From positions 62,001-126,000 of the forward strand of contig NZ_JAMBOI010000005.1 of assembly GCF_023715535.1 (NCBI RefSeq): a stretch of DNA of 64,000 nucleotides. The letters are read 5' to 3'. Under the pieces are notes generated by a model that ran no database searches, had not been told where the DNA came from, and worked only from the letters and a program-made list of their open reading frames with translations. The translations under genes and the position numbers were made by a program. Position 1 is the first letter of the stretch, and every line of letters starts with the position of its first letter. This document shows, piece by piece, positions 1 to 8,702 of this stretch. The stretch comes from Sporosarcina luteola. GTDB lineage: Bacteria > Bacillota > Bacilli > Bacillales_A > Planococcaceae.

Positions 1-1
1 G

Positions 2-643
2 AAATTGAAGGGGCTTCGTGCGCAATACGAACTCGAGGGTGTCCATATGCCCGTAGAATTCGTGACGGGACGAGTGAAACCGCTCGCGAGCATCTATGAT
101 AAAACCCTTGAAAAGGGAATCCCATTCAAACCTTCAGCGGAGTTGGCGGAAGAACTACCGGACATTGCGGGCCTCCGCATCATGTGCCAGTTCGTCGATG
201 ACATCGGAAAAGTTGTCCATACATTGCGGCAGCGGACTGACATGCAAGTCGTTGAGGAAAGGGACTATATTTCACATAAGAAGCCGAGCGGATACCGGTC
301 CTACCATATGATCATCGAGTATCCAGTCCAGACGATCCATGGGGAGAAGTCGATTTTAGCAGAAATTCAGATCCGTACGTTGGCAATGAACTTCTGGGCC
401 TCAATCGAGCATTCCTTGAACTACAAATATCAAGGCGAACTGCCGAACGTCATCAGGCATCGACTGGAAAGGGCTGCGGAAGCCGCTTTCAGGTTGGATG
501 AAGAGATGTCGCTCATCCGCGATGAAATCCATGACGCCCAGCAATACTTCAGCGCATTCAAAGAAACCGCCGATAGGGACTACAGCGACAAGAAACGGAA
601 AAGGGGGGGCTATTATGAAATTCGCGATACAGACGAGAAATGA
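2..643 (+). CDS. relQ: Small alarmone synthetase, GTP pyrophosphokinase (RelQ/YjbM type), 5' partial
   Basis: Transfers pyrophosphate from ATP to GDP/GTP to make (p)ppGpp, feeding the stringent response in the cytoplasm. Reading is open from base 2, before any start codon. The visible protein begins at the residues that in Bacillus YjbM lie about 24 residues in, so the N-terminus is cut by the window edge; a TTG at 5 is probably internal. Synthetase-domain signatures are visible: [30 protein letters not shown], and [27 protein letters not shown] residues. There is no hydrolase (HD) or ACT domain, as in the small alarmone synthetases. It overlaps nadK by 29 bases, so the two are translationally coupled, as in Bacillus yjbM-ppnK. 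Confidence 0.93.
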   Translation, partial: KLKGLRAQYELEGVHMPVEFVTGRVKPLASIYDKTLEKGIPFKPSAELAEELPDIAGLRIMCQFVDDIGKVVHTLRQRTDMQVVEERDYISHKKPSGYRSYHMIIEYPVQTIHGEKSILAEIQIRTLAMNFWASIEHSLNYKYQGELPNVIRHRLERAAEAAFRLDEEMSLIRDEIHDAQQYFSAFKETADRDYSDKKRKRGGYYEIRDTDEK

Positions 644-1415
644 TCCATTGTCGAATCGATTGAAAGATGAGGCTCGGGATTATTTGACCGATTTCGGACT
701 TGTCTTTGATGAAGACGAACCTGATATCGTTTTATCGATAGGTGGAGACGGCACGCTGCTGCACGCCTTCCATAAATATATCCATCGCCTGAAAAATACA
801 GCTTTCATCGGCATCCATACCGGGCATCTCGGATTCTACGCCGATTGGAAGCCCGAAGAGATGGAAAAACTTGTTCTGTCAATTGCGCGGAAGGAATATA
901 ACGTCATCGAATACCCCCTTCTTGAAGTGGTCATCAATTACCGTCATTCCGAAAAGGCAGCAAAGTATCTTGCGCTCAATGAATCAACGGTTAAATCCCC
1001 TGAAGTGACGCTCGTCATGGACGTGGAATTAAACGGTGTGCATTTTGAAAGATTCCGCGGGGATGGACTATGCATGTCAACGCCATCGGGCTCGACCGCC
1101 TATAATAAAGCTCTCGGCGGCGCGATTATCCACCCATCCTTGCACGCCATCCAACTGACCGAAATGGCTTCGATCAACAACCGTGTGTTCCGGACGGTCG
1201 GATCACCGCTTATCCTGCCTGCACATCATAGCTGCGTGCTGACGCCGGTCAAGGGACCGGATTTCATGGTGACGATCGATCATTTGCAGCTGTTGCATAA
1301 AGACGTGAAGTCGATCGAGTATAAAGTGGCGGATGAAAAGGTGCGTTTCGGAAGATTCCGTCCGTTCCCATTCTGGACGAGGGTCCACGATTCCTTCATC
1401 GCAAGTGATGAGTGA
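615..1415 (+). CDS. nadK: NAD kinase
   Basis: Phosphorylates NAD+ to NADP+ in the cytosol. The 266-residue product equals the usual length of Bacillus PpnKA. The diacylglycerol/NAD-kinase glycine motif GGDGT is at about residues 43-47, followed by the conserved LNE and [10 protein letters not shown] motifs. The reading frame is open further upstream to 498, but the ATG at 615 is preceded by an AAGGGGGGG ribosome site and matches the family N-terminus ([10 protein letters not shown]). It overlaps the 3' end of relQ and is followed within a few bases by the pseudouridine synthase, so the three genes form one operon. Confidence 0.95.
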   Translation: MKFAIQTRNDPLSNRLKDEARDYLTDFGLVFDEDEPDIVLSIGGDGTLLHAFHKYIHRLKNTAFIGIHTGHLGFYADWKPEEMEKLVLSIARKEYNVIEYPLLEVVINYRHSEKAAKYLALNESTVKSPEVTLVMDVELNGVHFERFRGDGLCMSTPSGSTAYNKALGGAIIHPSLHAIQLTEMASINNRVFRTVGSPLILPAHHSCVLTPVKGPDFMVTIDHLQLLHKDVKSIEYKVADEKVRFGRFRPFPFWTRVHDSFIASDE

Positions 1416-2340
1416 AGCGACCATGAATGAAAAGAAGTTCACCCTTGAGTTCATTGTCGAGCAAGATCGGATTTTGCTTCGGGAGTTCCTGCACGGAAGA
1501 GGAATCTCGAAACGGACATTAACGGCAGTCAAATATGATGGCGGACGGCTGCTCGTAAACGGATCGGAGCAGACGGTGAGGCATATGTTGAAGGAAGGGG
1601 ATTCCGTAACGGTTGAATTCCCTCCGGAAGAACCGAGCGTCGGTCTTGTTCCCGAAACTGGCAGTCTGGTAATTGTTTATGAAGATGAAGCGATTCTAAT
1701 CATCGATAAACCAGCTGGCCAAGGGACAATCCCGTCACGCGATCAGCCGAACGGGACGGTCGCCAATTTCGTTGCTGGAAAGTTCGAAGCCGAGCATGTC
1801 CCGTCGACCGTTCATGTCGTGACAAGGTTGGATACCGATACGTCGGGCCTCGTTTGCTTGGCGAAGAACCGGCATATCCATCATCTGCTCAGTGAACAGA
1901 TGCAGAAGATCGGTTTTGAGCGCAGTTATATTGCGTTCGTGGAAGGGTATGTAAAGAAGGATGCCTTCATCATTGAACAGCCGCTCGGACGGAAAGATGG
2001 CAGCATCATTGAAAGGACGGTCCGGCAAGATGGCCAATATGCGAGGACCGATGTCCAGGTGCTCGGCCGCTTTGAACTGGATGGCGTTCAGCTCACGTCC
2101 GTATCTTTGAAGCTGCATACAGGGCGGACCCATCAAATACGTGTCCATTTGCAATGGCTCGGCCACCCGCTTACAGGCGATGACTTATATGGGGGGAGCC
2201 GTGGGTTGCTTGGAAGACAGGCATTGCATTGCGCTTGCATAGGCTTCCGACATCCGTTGACAAATGAGCCAATGACGTTCATGAGCGAATTGCCTGCGGA
2301 CTTGAAACAATTGAAGACCGGTTCGGATCAATCAAAATAA
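1408..2340 (+). CDS. RluA-family rRNA pseudouridine synthase (YjbO-like)
   Basis: Isomerises uridine to pseudouridine, most likely in 23S rRNA; the exact target site cannot be read from sequence. An N-terminal S4-like region (about residues 15-70) precedes the catalytic domain, whose RLDTDTSG motif carries the catalytic Asp at about residue 142. A later [10 protein letters not shown] motif is typical of RluA/RluD. The start is ambiguous: ATG 1408 overlaps the nadK stop by eight bases, and ATG 1423 has a weak GAGTGA in front. It is the third gene of the relQ-nadK operon, the same order as Bacillus yjbM-ppnKA-yjbO. Its 3' end overlaps the convergent prpE by 13 bases. Confidence 0.9.
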   Translation: MSEATMNEKKFTLEFIVEQDRILLREFLHGRGISKRTLTAVKYDGGRLLVNGSEQTVRHMLKEGDSVTVEFPPEEPSVGLVPETGSLVIVYEDEAILIIDKPAGQGTIPSRDQPNGTVANFVAGKFEAEHVPSTVHVVTRLDTDTSGLVCLAKNRHIHHLLSEQMQKIGFERSYIAFVEGYVKKDAFIIEQPLGRKDGSIIERTVRQDGQYARTDVQVLGRFELDGVQLTSVSLKLHTGRTHQIRVHLQWLGHPLTGDDLYGGSRGLLGRQALHCACIGFRHPLTNEPMTFMSELPADLKQLKTGSDQSK

Positions 2341-3068
2341 GTGAATTTCTCTGGAATGAACGGTTGCTTGGAAGGGACGGAGACGATCTCCATTTCCGGA
2401 TAGCGGACAGCGGTCAGCTTGCCGCCGAACACGCATCCTGTATCGATATTGACGGTCCGGTTTACGAATCTTGCTTCCTTGACCGGCGTATGTCCGTAGA
2501 CAATCCAGGCGTCCCCGGAATATTTTTTTGCCCAATCCCTTCTGACAGGTCTGCCGTCGGGTAGCGTTTCACCGGTCGTATCGCCGTAGAGGACGAACGA
2601 CTGTATTTTATTTGAAAAAGGTTCTCCGATCATCTGTTCACGGATTCCGGCGTGTGCGATAATTAGTTTTCCGTTGTCCAGATTTTCATATAGCGGCAAA
2701 GCTTCATAGAATTGCCTGTACCGATCCAAGAAACGCATTTTTCCCTTTGGCTGCAGGGCATTCAATTCCGCCACTGTCGTTTCAAGTCCGTTTTTCTTTT
2801 GGACGTTGCTGCCTTTTGCGAGGCGGTAAAGTTTATTGCAATGGTTGCCGGGGGAATAGATGAGTTTATGATTGTCTTGCAGTTTGAACATGAACTCCAG
2901 CGTTTTCAACGATGACGGGCCCCGGTCCATCGCGTCGCCCACAAAAGCGAGCTGTCTTCCATCTTCATGGAGCGGCAATCCTGATGTAAGGGTATACCCG
3001 AGCTTATCGATGAGCGAAAGCAATTCGTCAAAGCATCCGTGTATGTCACCAATTATATCCAGTTTCAT
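2328..3068 (-). CDS. prpE: Bis(5'-nucleosyl)-tetraphosphatase, symmetrical (PrpE-like metallophosphatase)
   Basis: Hydrolyses Ap4A-type dinucleotides; PrpE homologues in Bacillus also influence spore germination. The 246-residue protein has the calcineurin-like phosphoesterase motifs GDIHG (residues 7-11), GDAMDRG, GNHCN, HAGIRE and YGHTP, which supply the metal ligands. The frame is open 21 codons further upstream, but the ATG at 3068 has an AAGGAG site and matches the PrpE start. It converges on the pseudouridine synthase with overlapping stop codons and diverges from mgtE, leaving only about 90 bases for both promoters. Confidence 0.92.
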   Translation of the reverse strand: MKLDIIGDIHGCFDELLSLIDKLGYTLTSGLPLHEDGRQLAFVGDAMDRGPSSLKTLEFMFKLQDNHKLIYSPGNHCNKLYRLAKGSNVQKKNGLETTVAELNALQPKGKMRFLDRYRQFYEALPLYENLDNGKLIIAHAGIREQMIGEPFSNKIQSFVLYGDTTGETLPDGRPVRRDWAKKYSGDAWIVYGHTPVKEARFVNRTVNIDTGCVFGGKLTAVRYPEMEIVSVPSKQPFIPEKFTYFD

Positions 3069-3157
3069 ATCAATTCTCCTTTTAGTGATTGTTTTACTCA
3101 TTATCATACCTATTGCAATGTATTCATGCATGTCGGAGTGGAAAGGAAGGTGCAGCC

Positions 3158-4531
3158 ATGACTGTAAATGAAGAACTTCGTGATGAAAGTATTATCGACG
3201 AAGAAAAACTGATAAATTCATTGGAACAGCAAGATATTAAAACATTCCGTGATGAATATTTAATGCTTCACCCATATGACCGAGCTGTTTTCTATGAGAA
3301 GGTGGAGCCGGGTCATCGAAAGACGATGTATTTCTTCCTCTCACCGAAAGAGTTGGCGGAAATATTCGAGACAAGTGAGATCGATGAAGATGAATACAAG
3401 CAGTTCCTTCAGGAGATGGACACGACATATGCCGCCGAAATGATTTCCCAAATGTTCGTCGACAATGCGGTAGATGTCCTGAAAGAACTTGATAAGGCAC
3501 AGATTGCCAGCTATTTGACGTTAATGAACAAAGAAGCGGCTGCACAGATCAAATCCCTCTTGCATTACGAAGAGTATACCGCCGGTTCGATCATGACGAC
3601 GGAATACGTTTCGGTTCCGCAAAATTCGACGGTGCGCTCCGCAATGACAATCTTGCGAAATGAAGCTCCATCTGCCGAAACAATCTATTATGTTTTCGTA
3701 GTAGATGAAGATAACCGTCTGACTGGAGTCGTTTCACTTCGTGACCTGATCATTACGGATGAAGATACGTTAATCCAATCAATTATGAATGAACGTGTCG
3801 TCAGCGTCCTCGTCTCGGATGACCAGGAAGACGTTGCAAGGATGACCCAGGACTATAACTTGTTAGCGGTCCCAGTCGTCGATTTCCAGCAGCATATGCT
3901 GGGAATCATTACAGTCGATGACGTTATCGACGTTTTAGATGAAGAAGCATCCGATGACTATTCCAAACTTGCTGCCGTATCCAACATGGACTCTTTTGAC
4001 AAAACTTCGTTTGAAGCAGCAAAGAAAAGAATCCCATGGCTGATCATCCTGTTAGTGCTAGGCATGCTGACGGCAAATCTAATCGACTTATTCACGGATA
4101 CGATTTCGCAAGTCGCTCTACTGGCAGCATTTATCCCATTGATTGCCGGAACCGCCGGTAATAGCGGAACGCAAGCGCTTGCTGTAGCAGTTCGCGGTAT
4201 CGCGACTCGTGATGTCGAGGATGAAAGCAAGTTCAAGTTGTTATTGCGGGAAGCAGGCACCGGCCTTATAACCGGGCTCGTTTGCGCGATTTTTGTCGTC
4301 GGCCTCATATTCATTTGGAAGCATGAATTCATCATCGCATTACTCGTCGGTGCGGCGATTTTCGTTTCCATCTTTGTCGCGACAATTTCGGGATCGTTCA
4401 TTCCGTTGTTCATGCACCGGATGAAGATCGACCCGGCCGTAGCATCAGGCCCGTTCATCACGACGCTGAACGACGTCATCAGCATTATCATTTATCTTGG
4501 ATTGGCGACAATGTTCATCAGCAGCCTGTAA
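3158..4531 (+). CDS. mgtE: Magnesium transporter MgtE
   Basis: Mg2+ channel of the cytoplasmic membrane, gated by cytosolic Mg2+. In 457 residues it shows the N-terminal MgtE N domain (to about residue 125), a CBS pair (about 130-255), a plug helix, and five transmembrane helices with the pore motif [14 protein letters not shown]. The ATG at 3158 follows GGAAAGGAAGG; the longer frame from 3089 lacks a ribosome site. I see no M-box riboswitch upstream, since the divergent prpE leaves only about 90 bases. A second Mg2+ route, CorA, lies at 35.9 kb. Confidence 0.95.
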   Translation: MTVNEELRDESIIDEEKLINSLEQQDIKTFRDEYLMLHPYDRAVFYEKVEPGHRKTMYFFLSPKELAEIFETSEIDEDEYKQFLQEMDTTYAAEMISQMFVDNAVDVLKELDKAQIASYLTLMNKEAAAQIKSLLHYEEYTAGSIMTTEYVSVPQNSTVRSAMTILRNEAPSAETIYYVFVVDEDNRLTGVVSLRDLIITDEDTLIQSIMNERVVSVLVSDDQEDVARMTQDYNLLAVPVVDFQQHMLGIITVDDVIDVLDEEASDDYSKLAAVSNMDSFDKTSFEAAKKRIPWLIILLVLGMLTANLIDLFTDTISQVALLAAFIPLIAGTAGNSGTQALAVAVRGIATRDVEDESKFKLLLREAGTGLITGLVCAIFVVGLIFIWKHEFIIALLVGAAIFVSIFVATISGSFIPLFMHRMKIDPAVASGPFITTLNDVISIIIYLGLATMFISSL

Positions 4532-4544
4532 AGTCGGGGAAGAG

Positions 4545-4573
4545 AACTTCATTCCCGATAGGCGCATATACTA
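4545..4573 (+). promoter_or_regulatory. Candidate sigma-K promoter for the CotO-like gene
   Basis: An AACT box (4545-4548), a 16-base spacer, then CATATACTA (4565-4573) fits the sigma-K pattern mACm-16-CATAnnnTA. It lies just ahead of a putative coat gene, which late mother-cell expression would suit. Pattern match only. Confidence 0.4.
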
Positions 4574-4594
4574 CGGACAAAAGGGGGAATCAAC

Positions 4595-4981
4595 ATTTCC
4601 TACAATGAACCGTTGATATTTGTGCAGGGGCCTCCCGTCTTTGTGAAGATGACCGTTTTAGAGGAAGAAAGCACCTCCGTCTTCAACCCGAACGATCTAT
4701 CGGCGAGGGAGACGATCGACATCATGCCATCCGTTCAAACGGCAAGCCAAGTTGCCAACCCCGCCGTTATGAACAAGTTACGCTATTTGAGCGAACCGTT
4801 CCAGAAGCAGGCATATACACCTCTACAATTCAGAGTAGATGGGACTATCGTCAAAGGCGCAATTCACAAAGTAGAGGATAGTATTGTGTGGATCGAATCC
4901 GATGACATGATCACCGAAGTAGAAATAGCAAAGATAGAAGAAGTCTTATGGCGCGGGCAGCCATTTGACACGAGATCATGA
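4595..4981 (+). CDS. Putative spore coat protein, CotO-like
   Basis: A protein of about 128 residues that I associate tentatively with the CotO (YjbX) spore coat family. It opens with an EPLIFVQGPP segment resembling the family's PL-Y-I-QP start. Its C-terminal half (NKLRYLSEPFQKQ, then FRVDGTIVKGAIHKVEDSIVWIE) looks like the short beta-rich region of CotO that follows a K-I-x-Y/F-L motif. It is next to the coat gene cotZ, as cotO is in Bacillus. The start is unclear: a strong GGGGG site precedes an in-frame ATT at 4595, while TTG at 4613 would drop six residues. A bidirectional-looking hairpin follows the stop immediately. Confidence 0.5.
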   Translation: MSYNEPLIFVQGPPVFVKMTVLEEESTSVFNPNDLSARETIDIMPSVQTASQVANPAVMNKLRYLSEPFQKQAYTPLQFRVDGTIVKGAIHKVEDSIVWIESDDMITEVEIAKIEEVLWRGQPFDTRS

Positions 4982-5020
4982 AAACAAGGCGGACCGGAAT
5001 ATCGGTCCGCCTTGTTTTTA
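4982..5020 (+). terminator. Rho-independent terminator after the CotO-like gene
   Basis: Perfect 15-bp stem (AAACAAGGCGGACCG / CGGTCCGCCTTGTTT) with a six-base loop and a T run, starting at the stop codon. Confidence 0.9.
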
Positions 5021-5034
5021 TATGGCTGGAGATG

Positions 5035-5090
5035 ATACATGGGCTCAGTTTTTCCATCAAGGGCTCCATTATTTGCATAAAAACGAAAAA
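5035..5090. repeat. Degenerate 3' intergenic repeat, about two units
   Basis: Read on the minus strand this contains AATAATGGAGCCCTTG and a second, weaker unit ending GAGCCC. The 16-base core is identical to one copy in the cluster at 40.5 kb. It lies between the terminators of the convergent CotO-like and cotZ genes. Confidence 0.55.
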
Positions 5091-5117
5091 CTGCCAGGTC
5101 GGAGTTCGACCAGGCAG
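5091..5117 (-). terminator. Terminator of cotZ
   Basis: On the minus strand CTGCCTGGTC, a short loop, GACCTGGCAG, then TTTTTCGTTTTT: an intrinsic terminator with one mismatch in the stem. Confidence 0.85.
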
Positions 5118-5140
5118 AGTCAGCATCACAGGTTATTCAA

Positions 5141-5695
5141 TCAATCTTCGTCACAATCGATGAAAACGTCTTTTACGCATTGGATAGCACAGAAGCATTT
5201 TAGATCAACAGTTACGCAAGTGCCTGTCGCTTCGAAGTTTTCGACTTCGCAAATTGCGTCGAGATCCAGCTTGCCGCCTTTGAACAAGTCGACTTTTCTA
5301 CCTCTGGCATCACGCGGTTCGAGGACTTGGATTGTTGCGCAGCAATTGTCGAATACGTTTTGAACTCTGAAGAAAATCGAGAAACATGTCGTACAGTCTC
5401 TTCGACCTTGTTCGGAGGTTGCGTTCTCACCATCTTCGAACCTTCTTCTTCTCTTGAACATTGCTTTGAATGGATTACCTTTTTCGTCCAATAGCATAAA
5501 GACGCGCGTATTGGCTCGTTGTCTAGCAGGGCTTACAAGGCTACCGAGCGGAGTCAGGAAACAATCAGTTCTGCAATCGTCACAATCAAGATCATCGCGA
5601 ATATCCTGCACGCGCTTAATGGCACGAACAACCTCACAAATGCAATTATCTTGGCGCCGTACATCACTGACTTCTTCATTTCTTCCACATCCCAT
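5141..5695 (-). CDS. cotZ: Spore coat protein of the CotZ/CotY (ExsY) family
   Basis: Cysteine-rich structural protein of the outer spore coat/crust, assembled in the mother cell. The 184-residue product has many Cys residues, an N-terminal CICEVVRAIKRVQD segment, a central TRVFMLLDEKGNPF stretch, and the family-diagnostic C-terminal TCVTVDLKCFCAIQCVKDV, nearly the same as in CotY, CotZ and ExsY. ATG at 5695 follows GGAGGTGG. It is somewhat longer than ExsY because of an Arg-rich insert in the middle. It converges on the CotO-like gene; a sigma-K-like -10 lies upstream. Confidence 0.92.
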   Translation of the reverse strand: MGCGRNEEVSDVRRQDNCICEVVRAIKRVQDIRDDLDCDDCRTDCFLTPLGSLVSPARQRANTRVFMLLDEKGNPFKAMFKRRRRFEDGENATSEQGRRDCTTCFSIFFRVQNVFDNCCATIQVLEPRDARGRKVDLFKGGKLDLDAICEVENFEATGTCVTVDLKCFCAIQCVKDVFIDCDED

Positions 5696-5724
5696 TCATT
5701 CCACCTCCTTTTCTCAACTCCCTA

Positions 5725-5752
5725 TACCTTATGCACTTGAGTGCTCAGGTCT
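5725..5752 (-). promoter_or_regulatory. Candidate sigma-K promoter for cotZ
   Basis: CATAAGGTA on the minus strand (5725-5733) fits the sigma-K -10 CATAnnnTA; the -35 AC element upstream is only approximate, with short spacing. Confidence 0.35.
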
Positions 5753-5770
5753 AGGGCAAACATCACGATT

Positions 5771-5800
5771 GAATAAAAAACTAGTGCGATCACCATACTG
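5771..5800 (+). promoter_or_regulatory. Candidate sigma-G promoter for the yhcN-spoVA operon
   Basis: GAATA (5771-5775), an 18-base spacer, then CATACTG resembles forespore sigma-G promoters (gyATr ... CATnnTA). spoVA operons are known sigma-G targets. Sequence match is partial. Confidence 0.45.
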
Positions 5801-5813
5801 TTAAAAAAAGGGG

Positions 5814-6215
5814 ATGGTGACGATTCGTCAAGTAATCATGATGCTTTGTGTACTTCTTCTACTGACCGGATGTATTCCGAATGACTTCAAATTCGAGAAT
5901 CATACAGATGAAGACGCAAGCAAAGCGGAAGAGTTGTTGAAGAAGGATAATCGCATTAAAGGGGTTGCCGCCCTTTTCCATGACGATCACTTGCTCATTG
6001 GAATACGCGTGAAGACCTTTTCCAGGTTCAACAAAAGGGGAATTGCCCGGGAGATCGAAAAGAAATTAAAAGAAGAATATCCCGATCTTACGGTCTTCGT
6101 ATCTGCGGATAGCAAGATTTTAACGGAAACGAATAAACTTATTTTAAAAGATGACGAAAAGGGATTGAAGAAGAAAATCCATCATTTGATATCACTAGCG
6201 GAGGAGGAGACATAA
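5814..6215 (+). CDS. YhcN/YlaJ-family sporulation lipoprotein
   Basis: A 133-residue exported lipoprotein with a short hydrophobic signal peptide ending in LLTGC (lipobox Cys at about residue 20). It is followed by the YhcN/YlaJ-type alpha/beta domain: DNRIKGVAALFHDDHLLIGIRVKTF, then a basic helix and LTVFVSAD. YhcN homologues sit in the inner spore membrane and accompany SpoVA proteins in mobile spoVA operons. The start could also be GTG 5817. Its stop overlaps the spoVAC start by one base (TAATG), so it is the first gene of this spoVA operon. Confidence 0.82.
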   Translation: MVTIRQVIMMLCVLLLLTGCIPNDFKFENHTDEDASKAEELLKKDNRIKGVAALFHDDHLLIGIRVKTFSRFNKRGIAREIEKKLKEEYPDLTVFVSADSKILTETNKLILKDDEKGLKKKIHHLISLAEEET

Positions 6216-6670
6216 TGGATAAAGAGAAATATGCAAAGCTGGAGCAAGAAATCTCGCCGAAAGCGCCGCTGCTTAAAAATGTCATTAAAGCATTTCTCGT
6301 TGGCGGAACCATTTGCCTTATCGCCCAGTTCATTGCACTTTTCTATATGACCTTCTTCGATTTTACAGAACGGACAGCGAGCAACCCGACGGTGGCAACG
6401 ATGATTTTCATTTCCATGCTGTTAACCGGGTTTGGAGTATATAAGAAAATCGGACAGGCTGGCGGAGCGGGTGGGGCAGTCCCAATAACAGGCTTCGGCA
6501 ATGCTGTCGTATCAGCGGCGATCGAACATAAGACAGAGGGATTCGTATTAGGAGTCGGCTCTAATATTTTCAAGCTGGCTGGGTCGGTTATCGTGTTTGG
6601 CGTTTTTTCAGCCTTCTTAGTCGCACTGATTAAGACCATATTGGTGAAGATGGGGGTCGTTTCATGGTAA
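6215..6670 (+). CDS. spoVAC: Stage V sporulation protein AC
   Basis: Integral membrane protein of the inner spore membrane channel that imports Ca-dipicolinic acid during sporulation and releases it at germination. Its 151 residues carry several transmembrane helices and the conserved glycine-rich loop GGAGGAVPITGFGNAVVSAAIEHKTEG. The ATG follows GGAGGAGGAGA and is coupled to the lipoprotein gene; its 3' end overlaps spoVAD by seven bases. spoVAA and spoVAB are absent here, so this is the short AC-AD-AEb arrangement. Confidence 0.96.
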   Translation: MDKEKYAKLEQEISPKAPLLKNVIKAFLVGGTICLIAQFIALFYMTFFDFTERTASNPTVATMIFISMLLTGFGVYKKIGQAGGAGGAVPITGFGNAVVSAAIEHKTEGFVLGVGSNIFKLAGSVIVFGVFSAFLVALIKTILVKMGVVSW

Positions 6671-7665
6671 TGAAAGGCCTGTTGACATTTCCTTCGACTC
6701 CTTCCATAGTAGCGACGGGTGTGACAGCCGGACCGCTCGAAAAGAAAAGCGCTTTTCAGGCGGGATTCGACAAGACGTATGATGATGAACGGTGCGGCCT
6801 TAAGACGAATGAACAGGGCCATTCAAAACTGATGGAAGATGCGTGTATGATCGCGTTAAGCAAGATTGATAAGGTACCGTCGGATGCTGATTTTTTAGTA
6901 GCAGGGGATCTTGTCAATCAGATGACCCCATCGAGTTTCTTTGCAACGACTGTCGGGATACCGTATCTCGGTATGTTTTCAGCATGCGCAACATCGGTCT
7001 CTTCTTTGCTCACAGCAGCCCTTTTGACAGAGGCGGGAATGTCGAAATTGGCCATTGCCGGTTCATCGAGCCAGCATAATGCAGTCGAAAGGCAGTTCCG
7101 TTATCCAATTGAATATGGCGCACAAAAAGGCGCCGCAACCCAATGGACTGTTACGGCTGCAGGAGCGGCGGCCGTTGCGCCATACCAAAAAGGTCTTCCT
7201 TCCATAGAACGCGGGACGGTTGGAAGGGCGATTGATATGGGAATGTCTGATCCATTGAACATGGGAGCCGCAATGGCGCCGGCTGCCGCAGATACGCTGA
7301 AACGGCATTTGGAGGGCCATGGGGCTTCTGCAAGCGATTATGATTTGATCATGACCGGGGATTTGGCCACGGTCGGTTTTTCACTTTTTAAAGAGCTCGT
7401 GAAAAATCAAGGCATTACGGAGTTTGAAAATTTCAGCGACGCAGGTATGGAGTTTTACGGCAACAATCCGGATTTCAAAGCAGGCGCAAGCGGAGCGGGA
7501 TGCTCAGCCGCCGTTTATTTTTCGGAAGTATATCAGAAAATGAAGGACAAGGAATATAAAAAAGTTCTGTTGATCGCGACAGGTGCGCTGCTTTCCCCAT
7601 TGTCGTTCCAACAAGGCGAGACGATTCCGTGCATTGCGCACGCAGTCGAATTAACGATGAAATGA
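6664..7665 (+). CDS. spoVAD: Stage V sporulation protein AD
   Basis: Dipicolinic-acid-binding cytosolic partner of the SpoVA channel, built on a thiolase/ketoacyl-synthase fold. The 333-residue length is normal. Visible marks are the thiolase-like GMFSACATS segment, the glycine/alanine-rich core, and the C-terminal GALLSPLSFQQGETIPCIAHAV. ATG 6664 follows GGGGG; ATG 6670 is a weaker alternative. It lies between spoVAC and spoVAE and is coupled to the former. Confidence 0.96.
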   Translation: MVMKGLLTFPSTPSIVATGVTAGPLEKKSAFQAGFDKTYDDERCGLKTNEQGHSKLMEDACMIALSKIDKVPSDADFLVAGDLVNQMTPSSFFATTVGIPYLGMFSACATSVSSLLTAALLTEAGMSKLAIAGSSSQHNAVERQFRYPIEYGAQKGAATQWTVTAAGAAAVAPYQKGLPSIERGTVGRAIDMGMSDPLNMGAAMAPAAADTLKRHLEGHGASASDYDLIMTGDLATVGFSLFKELVKNQGITEFENFSDAGMEFYGNNPDFKAGASGAGCSAAVYFSEVYQKMKDKEYKKVLLIATGALLSPLSFQQGETIPCIAHAVELTMK

Positions 7666-7674
7666 GTGGTCTGA

Positions 7675-8037
7675 TTGTTTTCGATTTACATTACTTCCTT
7701 TATTGTCGGCGGGCTCATTTGTGTCATTGGCCAATTGTTGTTTGATGTGGCGAAGCTGACTCCCGCACATACGCTTTGCATTCTCGTCGTAACGGGTTCT
7801 GTGCTGGACGGATTGGGGCTATATGAACCGTTGATCGACTTTGCGGGCACCGGCGCCACAATTCCCATCACATCATTCGGCAACGCACTTACCCACGGAG
7901 CGTTGGCCGAGGCTGAAAAGCATGGCCTTATCGGTGTTTTGACGGGAATGTTTGAAGTGACGAGTTCGGGAATCAGTGCCGCTATCCTATTTGGCTTCAT
8001 CGCTTCGTTTATTTTCAAACCAAAAGGATCCGTTTGA
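7675..8037 (+). CDS. spoVAE: Stage V sporulation protein AE (SpoVAEb type)
   Basis: Small membrane subunit of the dipicolinate channel. The 120-residue protein has FIVGGLICVIGQLLFD in the first helix and the family loop GTGATIPITSFGNALTHGA, clearly paralogous to the SpoVAC loop. It begins with TTG, nine bases after the spoVAD stop, with a GAGTGG site. No SpoVAEa or SpoVAF gene follows; the next genes are other spore proteins. Confidence 0.94.
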   Translation: MFSIYITSFIVGGLICVIGQLLFDVAKLTPAHTLCILVVTGSVLDGLGLYEPLIDFAGTGATIPITSFGNALTHGALAEAEKHGLIGVLTGMFEVTSSGISAAILFGFIASFIFKPKGSV

Positions 8038-8111
8038 AAAAAACTGTGCAAACGCCCCCTTCTTCTCTCCGCTATCTGCATAGGATAGACGGAAGGGAAG
8101 GAGGGATTTTT

Positions 8112-8255
8112 ATGTTCGGTGGATGCTATTCTGGTTGCGGCAACGTAGGAGGATATGGCGGCGGATATGGAAGAGGATCATATGGCGGTTCCACATTCGT
8201 TCTGATTGTTGTTCTCTTCATCTTGCTTATCATTGTTGGCAGCAGCTTTTGCTGA
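8112..8255 (+). CDS. YjcZ-family sporulation microprotein
   Basis: A 47-residue protein with a Gly/Tyr/Ser-rich head (GGYGGGYGRGSYGGS) followed by a single transmembrane helix (TFVLIVVLFILLIIVGSSF) and a terminal Cys. This composition defines the YjcZ family of small, spore-associated membrane proteins found only in endospore formers. ATG 8112 has a strong GGAAGGGAAGGAGG site; the longer open frame from 8034 is not supported. It lies 74 bases after spoVAE and 15 bases before spoVIF, probably co-expressed late in sporulation. Confidence 0.88.
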   Translation: MFGGCYSGCGNVGGYGGGYGRGSYGGSTFVLIVVLFILLIIVGSSFC

Positions 8256-8270
8256 GGGGGAGGTTAGAGG

Positions 8271-8519
8271 ATGAATGATTCGTTTTTCAAAAAGATAGAA
8301 TCAAAGACCGGCGTTCCAATGGAAGAAGTATTTGCATTGGCAAATGCAATCCAATATGCCGATTTCAGTGATGAACGGCAAGTGCGGAAAATTGTAAGAA
8401 AGGTCGGGCGTCTTGCAAATAAGGAAGTCCCGCCGCATATGGAAGATGAACTAGTGAAATCAATCGTCAAAAATGGAAATTCCGTTAACTTGAGTGATAT
8501 CCAGCGTATGATGGGGTGA
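8271..8519 (+). CDS. spoVIF: Stage VI sporulation protein F (SpoVIF/YjcC)
   Basis: An 82-residue soluble protein with the features of SpoVIF, which in Bacillus is needed for proper GerE-dependent coat gene expression and spore resistance. Visible marks: FFKKIESKTG start, a middle ADFSDERQVRKIVRKVGRLANK segment, and a short C-terminal helix. ATG follows GGGGGAGG. It sits 15 bases after the YjcZ-type gene. In Bacillus, spoVIF is likewise near yjcZ- and yjcE-H-type genes. Confidence 0.85.
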   Translation: MNDSFFKKIESKTGVPMEEVFALANAIQYADFSDERQVRKIVRKVGRLANKEVPPHMEDELVKSIVKNGNSVNLSDIQRMMG

Positions 8520-8578
8520 CTCCAACCTACATGTATCTCCTTATCCATTTGTCCTAGCGAAAGAAATACGTTTAACCT

Positions 8579-8645
8579 ATGAAACCTCGGGGAAAATGGT
8601 AGAAATTAATCATTTCTCCGGGAATTGTTGATAAACATGTTTCAT
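8579..8645. other. Long imperfect hairpin between spoVIF and the next gene
   Basis: Nested inverted repeats: ATGAAAC...GTTTCAT (8579/8639) outside CGGGGAAAATG...CATTTCTCCG (8588/8611). There is no T run directly after it, so termination is uncertain; it could be a processing or stability hairpin. Confidence 0.4.
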
Positions 8646-8702
8646 AAGCTATGAAGAAGGTAAAAGGGTAAGTGAGAATATAATGTATAGGGGTGTGGGA
8701 AA

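Noticed and set aside
498..614. Upstream extension of NAD kinase
   Set aside because: The extension lies inside relQ in another frame; ATG 615 has the ribosome site and family start.
3069..3157. M-box riboswitch before mgtE
   Set aside because: Only about 90 bases separate divergent prpE and mgtE and no M-box motifs are visible.
3958..4491. 177-codon open frame on the minus strand
   Set aside because: Antisense to mgtE membrane region; composition is an inverse reflection of mgtE codons and there is no ribosome site.
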